This document shows positions 48,240 to 60,604 of a stretch of 64,000 nt of DNA, in pieces. The notes under the pieces were generated by a model. That model was not told where the DNA came from, ran no database searches, and saw only the letters and a list, made by a program, of their open reading frames with translations. How positions within the stretch are numbered: position 1 is the stretch's first letter; each line of letters opens with the position of its first letter. Origin of the DNA: Macrophomina tecta (Eukaryota > Ascomycota > Dothideomycetes > Botryosphaeriales > Botryosphaeriaceae); NCBI GenBank assembly GCA_024180945.1, contig JAKSGN010000038.1, positions 1,736,001-1,800,000 on the forward strand, read 5' to 3'. The position numbers and the translations under genes were made by a program.

Positions 48240-50539
48240 TTAGTGATGGAACAGGCGGATGTGCTGCTCCACAAAGGTGATGCCGAGCTTCTCAGCGGTG
48301 GAGAAGACAAACTGGTCATTTTGAGAACCGCTGGGGGCGGCGATGTACTTGACACCGGAGCGAGCAGCACGGTAGACGTTATCAATGAAGGGGAACTACG
48401 AGTATCTGTCAGCTTGTGATATAACATTACGGGGGTTTGCTTATGCATTGCGGGAACTTACGAAAGCATCGCTGCTGACTGCCACCTCGGTGAGCTTGGA
48501 CAGCCACTCGTTCCTCTCCTCTTCGGTAAACAGGCTGGGAACCTCTTCAAAAAAGTTCTCGAAATCCTCACGCTCAGGACCGGACTTGGGGACTGAGCCG
48601 CTGCAGAGCAGATCGATGGCATTGCTCTTGTCCGGACGCTTGGTGCCCTTCTTGAACTTCAGACCGAGAGTACGCTCATGAAAACGCATCCACCAGTTGT
48701 CGGCCTTATCACCGGCAAGGCGGGTGCAATGGATACGGCTCTGTTGGCCGGCACCGAGACCAACGACCTGGCCGTTGAGAGCGTAGCACACCGAATTGGA
48801 CTGTGTGTACTTCAAAGCAATGGTAGCAACGGTCAAATCACGAAGAGCAGATTCGGGGAGGCTGCCATCTTTGGGAGTGATGATAGTGCTGAAGGTGGCA
48901 GGGGAGATCTTGGCGTCGTTACGGTGCTGCGACAGGTTGATGCCGTAGACGGTACGAGTCTCCATAACCGGGGGCTCAAACTCAAAGTCCATCTGAAGGA
49001 CAAGGTACTTGCCGCCCTTCTTCTTCTTAAGGATCTCAAGGGCCTCCGGCTGGTAAGCGGGAGCGATGACACCGTCGGAGACCTCACGGGAGATAATCTT
49101 GGCGGTGGGAACGTCAACCTCATCGGAAAGAGCAATCATGTCACCGAAGCTAGACATGCGGTCGGCGCCACGAGCTCTAGCGTAAGCTTGGGCGAGGCCC
49201 GACTTCTCAATGCCGTCGATGTCATCAACCATGTAGACCTTCCTCTCAGACTCAGAGAGGGGGACGCCGATAGCGGCACCGGCCGGGGAGACATGCTTGA
49301 AGGAGGCAGCTGCGGGAAGGCCAAGCGCGTTTTTGAGTTCCTTGACAAGGGGCCAGGCGTTAAGGGCATCCAGGAGGTTGACGTAGCCCGGAGCACCGCC
49401 AAGGACCTTGAAGGGGAGACGGCCATCGCGGACAAAGGCTGCGGCAGGCTTCTGGTGAGGGTTGGTGCCGTAGCGCAGAGAGACGAGCTGGGTGCCATCG
49501 CCAGCATACTGCTTACGGAAGAAGTCGGAGATAGCAGTGTCGTAGTCGGCGGTGTGAGAGAAGGCCTTCAGGGCGTAGAGTTGCCTCTTCTGCTCGGAGA
49601 TCTCACCCTTCTGCTCGAGCTCGGTGAGGAAGTCGTGGTAATCCTCGGGGTCAGAGAGGATGGTAACCCTGCTGTGGTTCTTGGCGGCAGCGCGAAGCAG
49701 AGTGACGCCGCCGATGTCGATGTCCTCGACGGCTTCGGGAATCGTGACGTTGATCTTGGAGACGGTCTCCTGGAAAGGGTAGCTAAACGGAGCATTGTTA
49801 GCGCCCTTTGGTTTCGAGAAAAGGCGGTCTCCATGCATACAGGTTACAGATACAGAAATCAATCTTCTTGATGTTCTGGTCGGCCTGACCGCAGAGTCAG
49901 CGAATGGCCGATTCATCGGCTGATTGGATCTCTCACCAGATCCTGCTGGTCCGAGGGCACCTCGCGGGCGAGGAGACCGCCGTGGACAGCCGGGTGCAAG
50001 GTCTTGACGCGTCCACCAAGCATTTCTGGTGCCTTGGTGATGGCGGAGATGTCCTCGACTGGGAAACCACCCTCCCTGATCATTTTTGCGGTACCGCCAG
50101 AAGCCAGAACCCTGCCACACATGTCAGCAGTGTGATTTTAAATGACGGCAGGTGCTATAATCGCATGGCGGAGCGATGGCTGACGAAGACGAGGTTCATG
50201 CAGGGCCTCAGATGAGAAAGCATGCTCGCGCAGCCAGTGCTTTAAATCAGGCGGGCATTGGGTTGGACTTGGATTCCACATCTGACATGAGGCTGAAATG
50301 GATACGGAGATGCTCACCTCACATTGTTCTTGACAAGACCCTTGGTGAGGTCCAAGAGACCCTGTGTTTTACGATTGTCAATGCTTCAATTGGCTGAGAG
50401 ACAATGCGGGGGTGGTGCGCACGTACGGTCTTGTTGAAGACGCTGATGATAGCTGGGCGCGGAAGTCAGCGGGGCTGGATGGCACACAGCAGACGGGCAG
50501 CAGCATACCGATCTTCTGCGACGACGCGTCGGAAGCCAT
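48240..50539 (-). CDS. ADE17: Bifunctional AICAR transformylase/IMP cyclohydrolase
   Basis: Minus-strand exons are 50539-50509, 50452-50427, 50361-50318, 50111-49937, 49884-49841, 49782-48462 and 48395-48240, giving 598 residues (yeast Ade16/Ade17 about 592). It does the last two steps of IMP synthesis, formylating AICAR with 10-formyl-tetrahydrofolate and closing the ring. The N-terminal MGS-like cyclohydrolase domain shows Ile-Ser-Val-x-(Asn)-Lys-Thr, Leu-Ala-Ser-Gly-Gly-Thr-Ala, and Gly-Arg-Val-Lys-Thr-Leu-His-Pro. The transformylase part has Arg-Tyr-Gly-x-Asn-Pro-His-Gln-Lys-Pro-Ala and the Lys-His-Val-Ser-Pro-Ala-Gly motif. The 5' end is unusually fragmented: four exons of 26-44 bases and one intron of 206 bases. 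All phases agree. I cannot tell Ade16 from Ade17; filamentous fungi usually have one gene. Confidence 0.95.
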
Positions 50540-51960
50540 TGTGAGGGGCAGGGCTCAGGAAGGGCAATGGCAGCTGGGTGGTGAAGGAAATTTCGTGGGT
50601 TTGTTGCTAAGTTTGGCCGAAATCGCTTTGCCTCTCCAAATAAATTGCAGTCAGAGTGGGTGCCCCGCGCCTGCGCCCGCAGCACAGGCAAAAAAGCACC
50701 TGCAGCTGCGTCACTGTCTCGCCTGGCCCGTGCATTCCGGCTGCTGCCTCAGGCTGCGTGCGCCCTATTCCGCCGCTTCCCACGTGATCCCTGTTACGTT
50801 GCTCGGCACCCAGACGGCCCGCGCCACGGCTGATCCTCGGAGCACTACCATACAAAACTTCTGCCACGCCGCGTCTGCGATTCCTTTTTTTTTTTCTTCA
50901 CCAAACGCAAATTTTAACACTCACATAAAAGCATTTTCGATGGAGGTGCCGTGGTCTACGGACTTATGTGTGCCCATGAGAACGAAAACCGTCAGTTGAG
51001 TGGAGAACGGACTCCAGCGATGGATCTTGGGTGCGGTTCCTCTCTTGTTCACCATGAGGGGGAGCGCAATGATCCGCCGTACATATCACCCACGCTGCCC
51101 TGCTCTGCATCAAGGCAAGAGCCGGGAGAAGCCATGTATCTTGAGCCTGAGATCGTCTGCATCGCATTGTGTGGCGCCGCGTTGGCGCGTCTCTTCTCAC
51201 CTAGGCACACGGATGACCTTGATCCACAACCCTAAAAAGCCCGTGGGACTTTTCATGATATGTGATCTTTCGGACTGGTGTACGTCCATGCGATCTGGCA
51301 GCTAAGGTTAATCTGTTGCAGGACGAGTTCAGGTTTTGTCCCATTGCAGTCACGCACTTAGCGATGTCTTCAGTGACCAAAGATCGGAGGGACGCGGGCT
51401 ATCACAGGTGCTTCAAAAGACCCTTCCTCCAGAGGGAGGTAAGCACGAGGTGCCTATTTTGTCTTCCTGCCCACAGCAAGGCCGGGAGATCTCGAGGTGT
51501 ATGTTGCGCTTAACCTATGGTAGTGCTATGAACAGAAGATCATACACACCTCAAACACGCGTCTTTCATCTTGCAAGACTGATAAAGATATCAAACACCA
51601 GGCACCTTATGGAAGCAAGAAGGTGACTGAGAGGACTGGCTTGCGGGCCACGCTCTGTGACATCTGACGCCTCAAGCCTCGCTGTACATGAAGCAGAAGC
51701 TGGCAGAGCGTGAGATGCCACAGATCGCAGTTCGTTGGTTCGTAGAAGGAGAAGAAAAGCTTGCAGTGAGAATTGGTGGGGGAAGCGCGAAAAAATGCAC
51801 CAGTCGCGGAACGGACGTGCACACGCGTGACCAACGCCTGCTGCAAGGACGCCACGGCACCTTCGATTCCAAGCCCGCCTTTGCAGCACTCGAATCTCAT
51901 CGCCAGCAACCTGCTCCTCCGATCTGATCTAAGACTTACCGCAACCTAAAGGCGGTGTAA
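50540..51960. other. Divergent intergenic region
   Basis: 1.4 kb between the ADE17 gene (-) and the aminopeptidase gene (+). A T run lies at about 50886-50896. Frames are short and overlap on both strands. No gene is supported. Confidence 0.55.
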
Positions 51961-54890
51961 ATGATCAGATCCGGCCGGGCGGTGCTACCGTCGTTCGCGC
52001 GGGCCCGCGGGCGCTGCGGCAGCCGCTTCCAGCCCCAGACAGCAGCACAGGCTGTTGCCGCTCGGAGCTACTACATCAACCCCACCGTCCAGTCGCGCTA
52101 CCCCTCCAGGAACACCACCGCCAAACCATTCCCCCGCTTCGTCAGGTACTGCTCCCACCGCAGAGCTCTCAACATGTGCAAGCATTTCGGCCACGAGGCC
52201 GACGCCAGCAGCTCCATCGACGTTACAAAGGGCAGAGAGGTCCTCCCCAAGAACGTCAAGCCCGTCCATTATGACCTCACGCTCGAGCCCAAGCTGGACG
52301 GCGACTTCACCTACGAGGGCACGGTCGTAATTGAGTGCGTCTCTCCCACCTGAACCCAATGCCCTCACTCTTGCTGACAACCGCGCTCAGTCTCGATGTC
52401 GTCGAAGACACCAACTCCATCTCCCTGAACACACTCGACCTCAAGCTGCACTCGACCACCATCAAGTCCGGCGACTCCATCATCACCTCCAGCCCCGACG
52501 TTTCCTACAATGAAGATACCCAGACGACCAAGGTCTCTTTCAAGGACACCATCCCCGCTGGCAGCAAGGCGCAGCTCATTCAGACCTTCACTGGTGTGCT
52601 GAACAACAATATGGCTGGCTTCTACCGGTCGTCGTACACCGGCACTGATGGCTCGACAAAGTACTTGGCCACCACTCAGATGGAGCCCACGGATGCTAGG
52701 AGAGCGTTTCCATGCTTTGACGAACCTGCGCTCAAGGCTGAGTTTACCATTACGCTGGTTGCCGACAAGGAGCTTACTTGCTTGAGCAACATGGATGCTG
52801 TCTCGGAGAAGATTGTGGATTCACAGATCAGTGCTGGTAAGAAGAAGGCCGTCACCTTCCGCAAGACGCCGTTGATGTCCACATACCTTTTGGCTTTCAT
52901 AGTCGGAGAGCTCAATGTCATTGAAACCAATGACTTCCGTGTCCCCGTGAGAGTGTTCGCAACTCCGGATAAAGACATCAACCACGGCAAGTTCTCTCTC
53001 GATCTTGCGGCCAAGACCCTTGACTTCTACGAGAAGAAGTTCGACAGCAAGTTCCCACTGCCGAAGATGGACATGGTGGCCATTCCCGACTTCAGTGCAG
53101 GTGCCATGGAGAACTGGGGTCTCGTCACCTACCGTGTCGTAGACCTGCTTTTCGACGAGAAGACGAGCGGTGCCTCCACCAAGCAGCGCGTTGCTGAGGT
53201 TGTCCAGCACGAGCTGGCCCACCAGTGGTTCGGTAACCTCGTGACCATGGACTTCTGGGACGGTCTTTGGTTAAATGAAGGCTTTGCTACCTGGATGTCC
53301 TGGTACTCCTGCAATGTCTTCTATCCCGAATGGAAGGTCTGGCAGGGATATGTCACTGACAATCTGCAAAGCGCTCTATCCCTTGATTCCCTGAGATCCA
53401 GCCACCCCATCGAGGTTCCCGTCAAGCGTGCCGATGAGATCAACCAGATATTCGATGCCATTTCCTACTCCAAGGGTTCTTGCGTCTTGCGTATGATCTC
53501 CAAGTATCTCGGCGAGGAGACCTTCATGGAGGGCATCCGCCGCTACCTCAAGAAGCATGCCTATGGCAACACCCAGACAGGTGATCTCTGGGCTGCTTTG
53601 AGCGACGCTAGCGGCAAGGATGTCGAGAAGGTTATGGATATCTGGACAAAGAACGTTGGATACCCCGTGGTTACGGTCACTGAAAAGCCCGACTCTGGCT
53701 CAATTCACGTGAAGCAGAACAGGTTTCTGCGCACTGCAGATGTCAAGCCCGAGGAAGATAAGGTTCTGTATCCTGTCTTCCTTGGCCTTCGCACCAAGGA
53801 GGGAATCAATGAGGATGTCACGTTGACTTCTCGGGAAGCCGACTTCAAGGTGGACAACCTCGACTTCTTCAAAATCAATGCGGACCACTCCGGTATTTAC
53901 CGGACTTCGTACTCTCCTGAGCGTCTGCAGAAGCTTGGAGAGGCTGCCAAGAAGGGTCTTCTTTCCGTTGAGGATCGCGCCGGTATGATTGCTGATGCAG
54001 GTGCCTTGGCCGCCTCTGGCTACCAGAAAACTTCTGGCTTACTTTCCCTGCTTGAGGGCTTCAAATATGAGCCTGAATTTGTCGTGTGGGATGAGCTTAC
54101 TGCTCGTGTCGGCTCCCTCCGCTCAGCCTGGATCTTCGAGGATGATGCAGTGAAGGATTCACTCAAGAAGTTCCAACTCAAGCTCGTCCAGGATAAGGCC
54201 CACGAGCTCGGCTGGGAGTTCAAGGAGAGCGATGGTCACATCGAGCAGCAATTCAAGTCTCTTCTTTTTGGGGCCGCCGGCTTGTCTGGTGACGAGACAG
54301 TGAAGAAGGCTGCCTTTGACATGTTTGAGAAGTTCAGGAAGGGCGACAAGTCGGCTATTCACCCGAACATTCGTGCCAGCGTTTATGGCATTGTTTTGAC
54401 TTATGGTGGAGCGGCGGAGTATGATGCCGTTCTGAACGAGTACCGCACGGCGAGCACTAGTGACGAACGCAACACGGCCCTCCGTGCAATTGGCCGCGCC
54501 AAGCAGCCAGATTTGATCCAGAGGACGCTGGCGCTACCTCTCAGCGACGAGGTCAAGGGCCAGGACATCTATCTGCCTCTTGGCGGACTGCGCACTCACA
54601 GGGAGGGCATTGAGGCTCTTTGGAAGTGGATGACGGAGCACTGGGAGGAGCTGGAGAAGAAGCTGCCGCCCGGTCTGACAATGCTGGGCACGGTTGTGTC
54701 CATCTGCACGTCTAGTTTTACCCACAAGGAACACATGGAGGGCATCGAGAACTTCTTCAGCAAGCGCAGCACGAAGGGCTTCGACCAGAGCTTGGCTCAG
54801 GCTCTGGATGCGATCCGGGCCAAGTCCAACTGGATTTCGCGGGATAGCTCCGACGTCCAGTCTTTCCTCAAGGAGCACGGATATTTGTAA
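51961..54890 (+). CDS. APE2: M1 zinc aminopeptidase (Ape2/Aap1 type)
   Basis: Exons are 51961-52334 and 52391-54890, giving 957 residues; the 56-base intron splits an Asp codon. It removes N-terminal residues from peptides. Zinc motif His-Glu-Leu-Ala-His starts near residue 398 with the third ligand in Asn-Glu-Gly-Phe-Ala-Thr about 18 residues on; the exopeptidase motif Gly-Ala-Met-Glu-Asn is near 362. The C-terminal ERAP1-like helical domain is complete. The first 71 residues are Arg/Ala/Ser-rich with no acid and resemble a mitochondrial presequence; a second in-frame ATG at 52174 would give an 886-residue cytosolic form. Yeast Ape2 has a comparable N-terminal extension. Context at 51961 is weak (T at -3) and at 52174 strong (A at -3), with no other ATG between. 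Confidence 0.95.
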
Positions 54891-55531
54891 GTAAAATTTG
54901 CATTGGGTGGCGCCATTGGGACTGGTATTACGGGTAGGATGTACATAGCCGATTATGTGAGGTAGCTCCCAGCAGAGGCCAACTGAAGCTGCCAGGCTTC
55001 GAATAGCTGTTTTCGAAACAAAAATTAAAAAAAAAAAAAAAAAAAGATCTCAAGATGGATCTGTTTACGTAGATGCGATCATCTCTGTTGCTGCATGGAA
55101 TGGCTGTCGTGACTCCATACAGATTGCGATGGCGGTGACGCGGAGCTTGGCGCGCGCGAGTCGGGATGCTCGAAAAGGGAGGCGGAGACTGACGTCAACC
55201 ACACTCAATTCGGGCGATGCGCAAATGCTGCGGCCATGGCGAGGGCGCGGAAGCTTCACGAGGGCGGCAGTCCGCAAGCTCCAGGGATAGAGGCCGCGGG
55301 TTTTCGATACTCTTCTCCGGCAGCGGGGCGCCGCCTCGTGCTGACGTTGCTGGCCGCCTGCGCCTCCCAACGGCACCGCTCAACGCTCAGGGCTGTGACA
55401 TGTGAATCAGAAGAATGGAACCACGTCTCCAGACACCCTTCGAGCCCTCCCCTTCCCAAAACAACACTCCGACCCAATGCGCCGCCATGTGTGACGATTC
55501 GCTCGTTTGAACTTACTGCACTACCAGCGAT
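54891..55531. other. Intergenic region with A20 run
   Basis: 641 bases between two + strand genes. A nearly pure A tract of about 20 bases lies at 55027-55046, some 140 bases after the aminopeptidase stop codon. No gene is seen. Confidence 0.6.
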
Positions 55532-58500
55532 ATGACGTCCATCGACACTGACGAGCCGCCCGAGCATCCTACTTCGACGCTGTCGCCCGCGTCGTCATCT
55601 CCCACCGCCGCCGACGCCCACCATCCAGTTCCACCCATTGCGAATCCCTCACATGGGCATGAATTCGTCTCTTCCTCTTCCTCCTCTGCAGCCACAGACG
55701 CCCAGCTCGACGGCAGCGCTGCAGACGCCTTCCGCCTCCTGAACCGCTCGCCGCACCCCTACCACCGCCGCAACACTCAGTCACGCATATCTCTCAAGCA
55801 GCAGCCCAAGTCGCAAACGCAAGACAGCTTCTCAGCCTCCCCGGCCTGGAGCTCCACCTCCTCCGACAACGAGAACAATGGCGAAGCTGCGTCGTTGTCG
55901 CGCGCGCGCACGACCGCAGCAGCAGCAGCAGCCACAGCGGCTCCGTACGCGCAGACGGCATCGCGCAGCATGAGCGAGAGTGGCACAGAGGCCGATGATG
56001 AGGGCTACGCTTTCGTCAAAGCGCTGCCGGCGCCGCCTCTGCGCCCGCACAAGGGCCTGCGCAAGGGCAGGAGCAGCGATGGTGCGAGCGATTCTGGGAT
56101 CCTGACGCCGAACATACTGGAGGAAGAGGGGAGGAGGTGGGGCGCGGGGGGTTACTATTTCAAGGAAAGGACGAAGGGAGTAAGAAGGCGGGATGGGGAT
56201 GGGGCTGGAGATGAAGAGGTGGGTGAAGAGGTAAAGAGGGAGAGGGAAAGGTATGCGAAGAGAAGGAGGGCCGAGTTGTTGAGGAGAGGTTGTGAGGTCG
56301 CCCTGCTGGCGGTTATTGGTTGGGTTGTGCTACGCGGGGCAGTAGTTATGAAGAGTCTGGATCCGTGGAGCAGAGGTAGGGTCATGATTTATTATGCTTT
56401 CGAAAGGTGACTGCTTACTTTCTGTTTCAGCAGAGTTGTCCACATACGTCGCCTGCTACACACTGCTTATCCTGCTTTATCCTCTGCGACTTCTCCTACT
56501 TCCACGAAGGAGTTCGAAAGACGGGACTCTCGAATGGGGGAGCCGGATACATATTCCGGCCGCTTTCGACCCTGCGCCATTACTATACCCAGCGGCGGTT
56601 CCCATCCTTGTTTCTTTATCACTATACCCCAGCATGGAGAAGCTTCTCCTGCCAAATATCGTTCTTGCGGCTTCGGCTCTCCCGCCACCGCTTATTCCTT
56701 CGTATGGACGCGGCCCTGGCTACTGCATGGAGCATTGGATCATTTCACTTATTCCTTTTATAATATCGGAACACACTGACATCCCTTCGAAAATCACTGC
56801 GCCAAAGCCCTACCTTCTCAAAGCGCCAGAGGATCGCCTTGATTCCGAGACGATAGCGTCCCTTTTTGCACTTCATCAAGCGCTTCTTCCGCCGCTCTAC
56901 TATCTTACCACGACCAGCCTTCTCCCCGCTGAGTTACATCTGTTATCCATATCCCTCATCAATCTCCTCCTTTTCTCGACCAGCCCGCAAATGACTATTC
57001 TGAAGGCCATTCTCTGGATGGGTGGAGTTTCATTGTTCATTTTCTGCGGTCACACTTTACGCTGGAACGTTGCGTTAGCGCGGATACCGAAGTGGAGATT
57101 CAGACGCGCTGGCCGGATTATCAAGGCTCAGCAGACATTCCTGGACATTCTGAACGAGGGTCTTCGTTCCAATTCATCGCGCTCCGTGAGTAGGACGGGG
57201 GGAGCGGCGTCGGAAAGCGACGCCGATGAAGATGCCTTTCCTGGTCACCTCTCAGATGACCTTCGGCTCAAGCCTGTTGAATCTGCACCGGGCAAGATTG
57301 GGCGCGCTGCATCGGCTGGGACACGCCTTGCTTTTGAAGCATTTCGGGGCGCCATCTTGCCTTCCAAGGATTCCAGTCCCCTGGTAAATCGCAGAGGGAG
57401 AAGGCACACGCTGTCGACCGTCGAGATTCGCAAAGATCTGTCGCGCTCTACCGCATCAAGGGCGAAGCGCAGGAAGCAGTCATACGCACAATCGTTTCTT
57501 GCGCTTACTCCGACTCAGGCGACGATTAGACGGTGGCTATACGCTGGTTATGTCTACGTTGTCATGGTGCTCCTTGTCCTCGTACCCATACGGGTGTATA
57601 TCGGAAAATATGCTCTAAGCAGCCAAGAGCCCTTTGGATGGGCAGTCGGATACCTCTTTGGCAATATTCGCGAGCTTCGTTTCTGGGTCTTCGACTGGGG
57701 CCTTAACAGCTGGGTCTCCTTACCTTCACTACCAGACTTCTCGGCGACTGATCTTGCCAATCTTACGCGCGCCGATTTTTTCCGGCACATTCTCTTCGGC
57801 GGCCCAGCCAACACCCGTCTCCTGATCACCGCTTACTGGATTCTCATCCTCATTCTTGGCATGACGACTGTGCTATCACTCTCGACGACCGTCGAGGTCG
57901 ATACACGCCGCAAGGTCTTCCACGGCATGATGGTCGCGATGCTTCTCCCGACAATCTTCGTCGATCCGTGCTTCATCGCCCTTACCCTCGCCCTCGTCCT
58001 CTCCGTCTTCTGCCTCCTCGACCTCATCCGTGCCGCCCAGCTGCCTCCACTCTCCAAACCCCTTGCGTACTTCCTCACCCCTTACGTCGATGGCCGCGAC
58101 CTCAGAGGCCCCGTCGTCGTCAGCCACATATTCCTCCTCATCGGCTGTGCCATCCCCCTCTGGCTCAGCCTCGCCGGAACGCCCCGCGCCGGGCACGAGC
58201 CGTGGCAGGGTTGGGAGCTCGCTGGCCCCCGTGACGTCAGTATGGTCGCCGGCGTGGTGTGTGTCGGCATGGGTGATGCCGCAGCCTCGCTGATTGGTCG
58301 TCGCTGGGGCCGCAGGAAGTGGCCCTGGCTCGGTGGTAAGAGCCTCGAGGGTAGCGTAGCGTTCGCCGCAGCGGTGGCACTGGGGCTGATGGCTGGGAAG
58401 GCGTGGTTACGACTGGGACAGTGGGACGGTGTTGCTGGTGGCACTGTCGGCGACGGTGCCGAGAGACTGTTTCCAAGCACTGGTGAGCTTCTGCGGTTAG

Positions 58501-58637
58501 TGAGCGTCGTAGACGTGGGGAAGGCAGCGGTGGCGGGCGCAGCGGCGAGCTTCATGGAGGCGGTGTTGACGGGGGGGAACGATAATGTCGTGGTGCCGGT
58601 GGTGCTGTGGCTGGTGGTTAGGGGATTGGGTGTTTGA
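55532..58637 (+). CDS. SEC59: Dolichol kinase
   Basis: Exons are 55532-56375 and 56431-58637, giving 1016 residues; the 55-base intron has a GTAGGG donor and keeps frame. It phosphorylates dolichol with CTP at the ER membrane, supplying dolichyl phosphate for N-glycosylation, O-mannosylation and GPI anchors. The first ~270 residues are Ser/Pro/Ala-rich and disordered, then membrane helices begin just before the intron and continue, broken by a Ser/Arg-rich loop near 530-640. The C-terminal third carries the polyprenol-kinase signature: Met-Gly-Asp-Ala-Ala-Ala-Ser near residue 895 followed by Gly-Gly-Lys-Ser-Leu-Glu-Gly, the CTP-binding region. It is longer than yeast Sec59 (519) because of the N-terminal extension and loop; that is common among filamentous fungi. 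Confidence 0.93.
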
Positions 58638-59170
58638 GAGGAGCCTGATGGACTAGTTTTTGTAGTGCGATATACGTATGCTGTATTATTCCCTCTCAAA
58701 ACTCTATCTCAAAATCCTGACGGCCGACTTCAGCTGTGATGGGACCAGGTAACACCAGCAAGTCAACACTGCGGTGGTCGTCCTCGTCCTTAGTCTAGCA
58801 ACGTGGCATGACGGTACTGTTTGTTTTGGCAAGATAGGCGAGTTTGGTTCAATAATGCGTCCATCGAACTAAATAATGTCGGACCATGCTGTGTTTATAT
58901 CGTAGTTGAAAGAAAAAACTGTGAGTCTAACCCATTTGCTAGATGTACGTCCAGGGCGTACTTCCAGGAACACTTAAGCCACAGCCATGCGCCATAGGGG
59001 ACACTGTGTTTTAATCAATGACTTCAACGGACTGAGAATCCCCCTTCTTGGTAACGCCGGCTCCCCGTCACCTTTTTGCGTCCGCGCAAATCGCAACGTA
59101 GCCTTCATATATCAAAGAGAGCCACGGATGCACTTGCGCAACCTGCAAACTGTATAATTCGAACCGAATC
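58638..59170. other. Convergent intergenic region
   Basis: 533 bases between the stop codons of the dolichol kinase (+) and nitronate monooxygenase (-) genes. Nothing recognised. Confidence 0.6.
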
Positions 59171-60217
59171 TCACAACTTACTTTGCGCCCCCACGTAACT
59201 CTGGCCCAGCTTCAACATATCCACCGCTTCCTGCACCATCTCCTCCACGATCTGCCGCGCGGGCTTGACGTCCCTGATGACGCCGGCGACCTGGCCCATG
59301 AGGAAAGGTATATCCACATCCTTGCCGTCGTCCATGTCCTTCATGAACGGCACGATGCCCTTTTCCGTCAGCTCCTTGATCTTCTCGGGCTGCGCCTCCC
59401 ACTGGCGGATGTAGTCGTTCATCTTGACGCGCAGCGGGCGGCCGCTGATGACGAGCGTGCGCAGCGTGTCGGTGAAGTCGGCCTCGACGACGGCCTCCTT
59501 GTGCAGCTTGGAGCAGCCTGCCTCCTCGCTGGCGACGAATCGCGTGCCGACCCAAACGCCCTGCGCGCCCTGCATGAGGCTGCTGGCCAGGCCCCTCCCG
59601 TCGTAGATGCCGCCCGCGGCGACAACCATGGCGGGCAGGCCGGTCAGCGGAGATTTGTATTTCCGGGCGACGTCGACAACGGCGGGGATGAGGATGCTGT
59701 TGGCGATGTCACCCGTGTGGCCGCCGCCCTCGCCGCCCTGGGCACACACGACGTCGACCCCGGCCTCGAGGGCCTTGACGGCGTGGCGGGGCGCGCCGAC
59801 CATATTCATGACCACGATGCCAGCGGCATGCAGGCGCTCTATGACGCGCCGCGATGGCACGCCCACGGCGCTGACGAAGAGGCGTGCGCCGTTGCGGATC
59901 GTCACGTCGACGAGTGCGTCCAGCTGACCGTGCGTGTAGTCGTGGTTGGTCTTGCGCGCCGAGCCACCCACCTGCGGCAGCGCCAGATCAACGCCAAAGG
60001 GGAGCGAAGGGTCGCGCAGGTTCGCTTTGATCTCGTCTATGATGGATTGAAGCTGCTCCGGAGTGTAGCCCAGACCGCCGATCACGCCCAGACCGCCAGC
60101 GTTCGAGACCGCGGCGGCGAGAGGTCCACCAGAAGTACGCGCCATACCAGCGAGAATGACGGGGTATTGGATCCCTAAGAGCTTGCAGAGCGGCGTCTGT
60201 AGTGTCGGTGGCGCCAT
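59171..60217 (-). CDS. Nitronate monooxygenase (FMN), peroxisomal signal
   Basis: An intronless gene of 348 residues from the first ATG at 60217. It is a flavin TIM-barrel of the 2-nitropropane dioxygenase family, oxidising alkyl nitronates such as propionate-3-nitronate to keto acids and nitrite. Visible: Pro-Val-Ile-Leu-Ala-Gly-Met-Ala near the N-terminus, Ser-Asn-Ala-Gly-Gly-Leu-Gly-Val-Ile-Gly, a Gly-Gly-Glu-Gly-Gly-Gly-His-Thr-Gly loop carrying the catalytic His, Ala-Ala-Gly-Gly-Ile at the phosphate site, and Gly-Thr-Arg-Phe. The protein ends Ser-Lys-Leu, a type 1 peroxisome signal. The codons for this tripeptide contain GTAAGT, a consensus splice donor (see findings). It lies 387 bases downstream of taxilin on the same strand. 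Confidence 0.92.
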   Translation of the reverse strand: MAPPTLQTPLCKLLGIQYPVILAGMARTSGGPLAAAVSNAGGLGVIGGLGYTPEQLQSIIDEIKANLRDPSLPFGVDLALPQVGGSARKTNHDYTHGQLDALVDVTIRNGARLFVSAVGVPSRRVIERLHAAGIVVMNMVGAPRHAVKALEAGVDVVCAQGGEGGGHTGDIANSILIPAVVDVARKYKSPLTGLPAMVVAAGGIYDGRGLASSLMQGAQGVWVGTRFVASEEAGCSKLHKEAVVEADFTDTLRTLVISGRPLRVKMNDYIRQWEAQPEKIKELTEKGIVPFMKDMDDGKDVDIPFLMGQVAGVIRDVKPARQIVEEMVQEAVDMLKLGQSYVGAQSKL

Positions 60218-60604
60218 GATGGGGAAGCCGTGAGCGGGGAGTTTATGGGGGGTTTCTACAGAGATAAAGAGGATCAATTGATTTCACGGGGGGTAAGGGG
60301 AGAAGTTTGGCAGGTGAGTGTCTGCTTGAAGTCAGCGGCTGCAAAGCTATTGTATGTTGTATGAAAAAGGCGACCGGGGCTATCGGCTGTGGTACGTCCG
60401 GATCGTCTGCCTTGCGGGGAAGTGCCATGTCCGAGGTCAGACCCTGGATGCGCATCACACGTGACATCAATTCGCGTCGATAAACCGCGGCTTTCTGCAG
60501 ATCTTGAGTCCCATCACCGTTCCCACACACGCAGGGCTCTTGAACATGTATAGTGCATCTTGTACCCAACAACCCAGACCTAGCGTACAGCAAGCACAAA
60601 CCCT
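60218..60604. other. Short intergenic region
   Basis: 387 bases between the taxilin stop codon and the monooxygenase start codon, both on -. No separate gene is seen. Confidence 0.6.

Noticed and set aside
48678..49871. 397-codon + frame over ADE16/17
   Set aside because: Antisense shadow of a highly conserved enzyme; Gly/Val/Asp/Leu-rich composition is typical of reverse-complement coding.
59133..59190. A downstream exon for the nitronate monooxygenase replacing SKL
   Set aside because: The required intron would be only 39 bases, below any other in the window; kept as a finding, not used in the gene model.
59183..60178. 331-codon + frame over the nitronate monooxygenase
   Set aside because: It is the antisense of a GC-rich, clearly recognisable enzyme; the translated product is His/Arg/Asp-rich without any family match.
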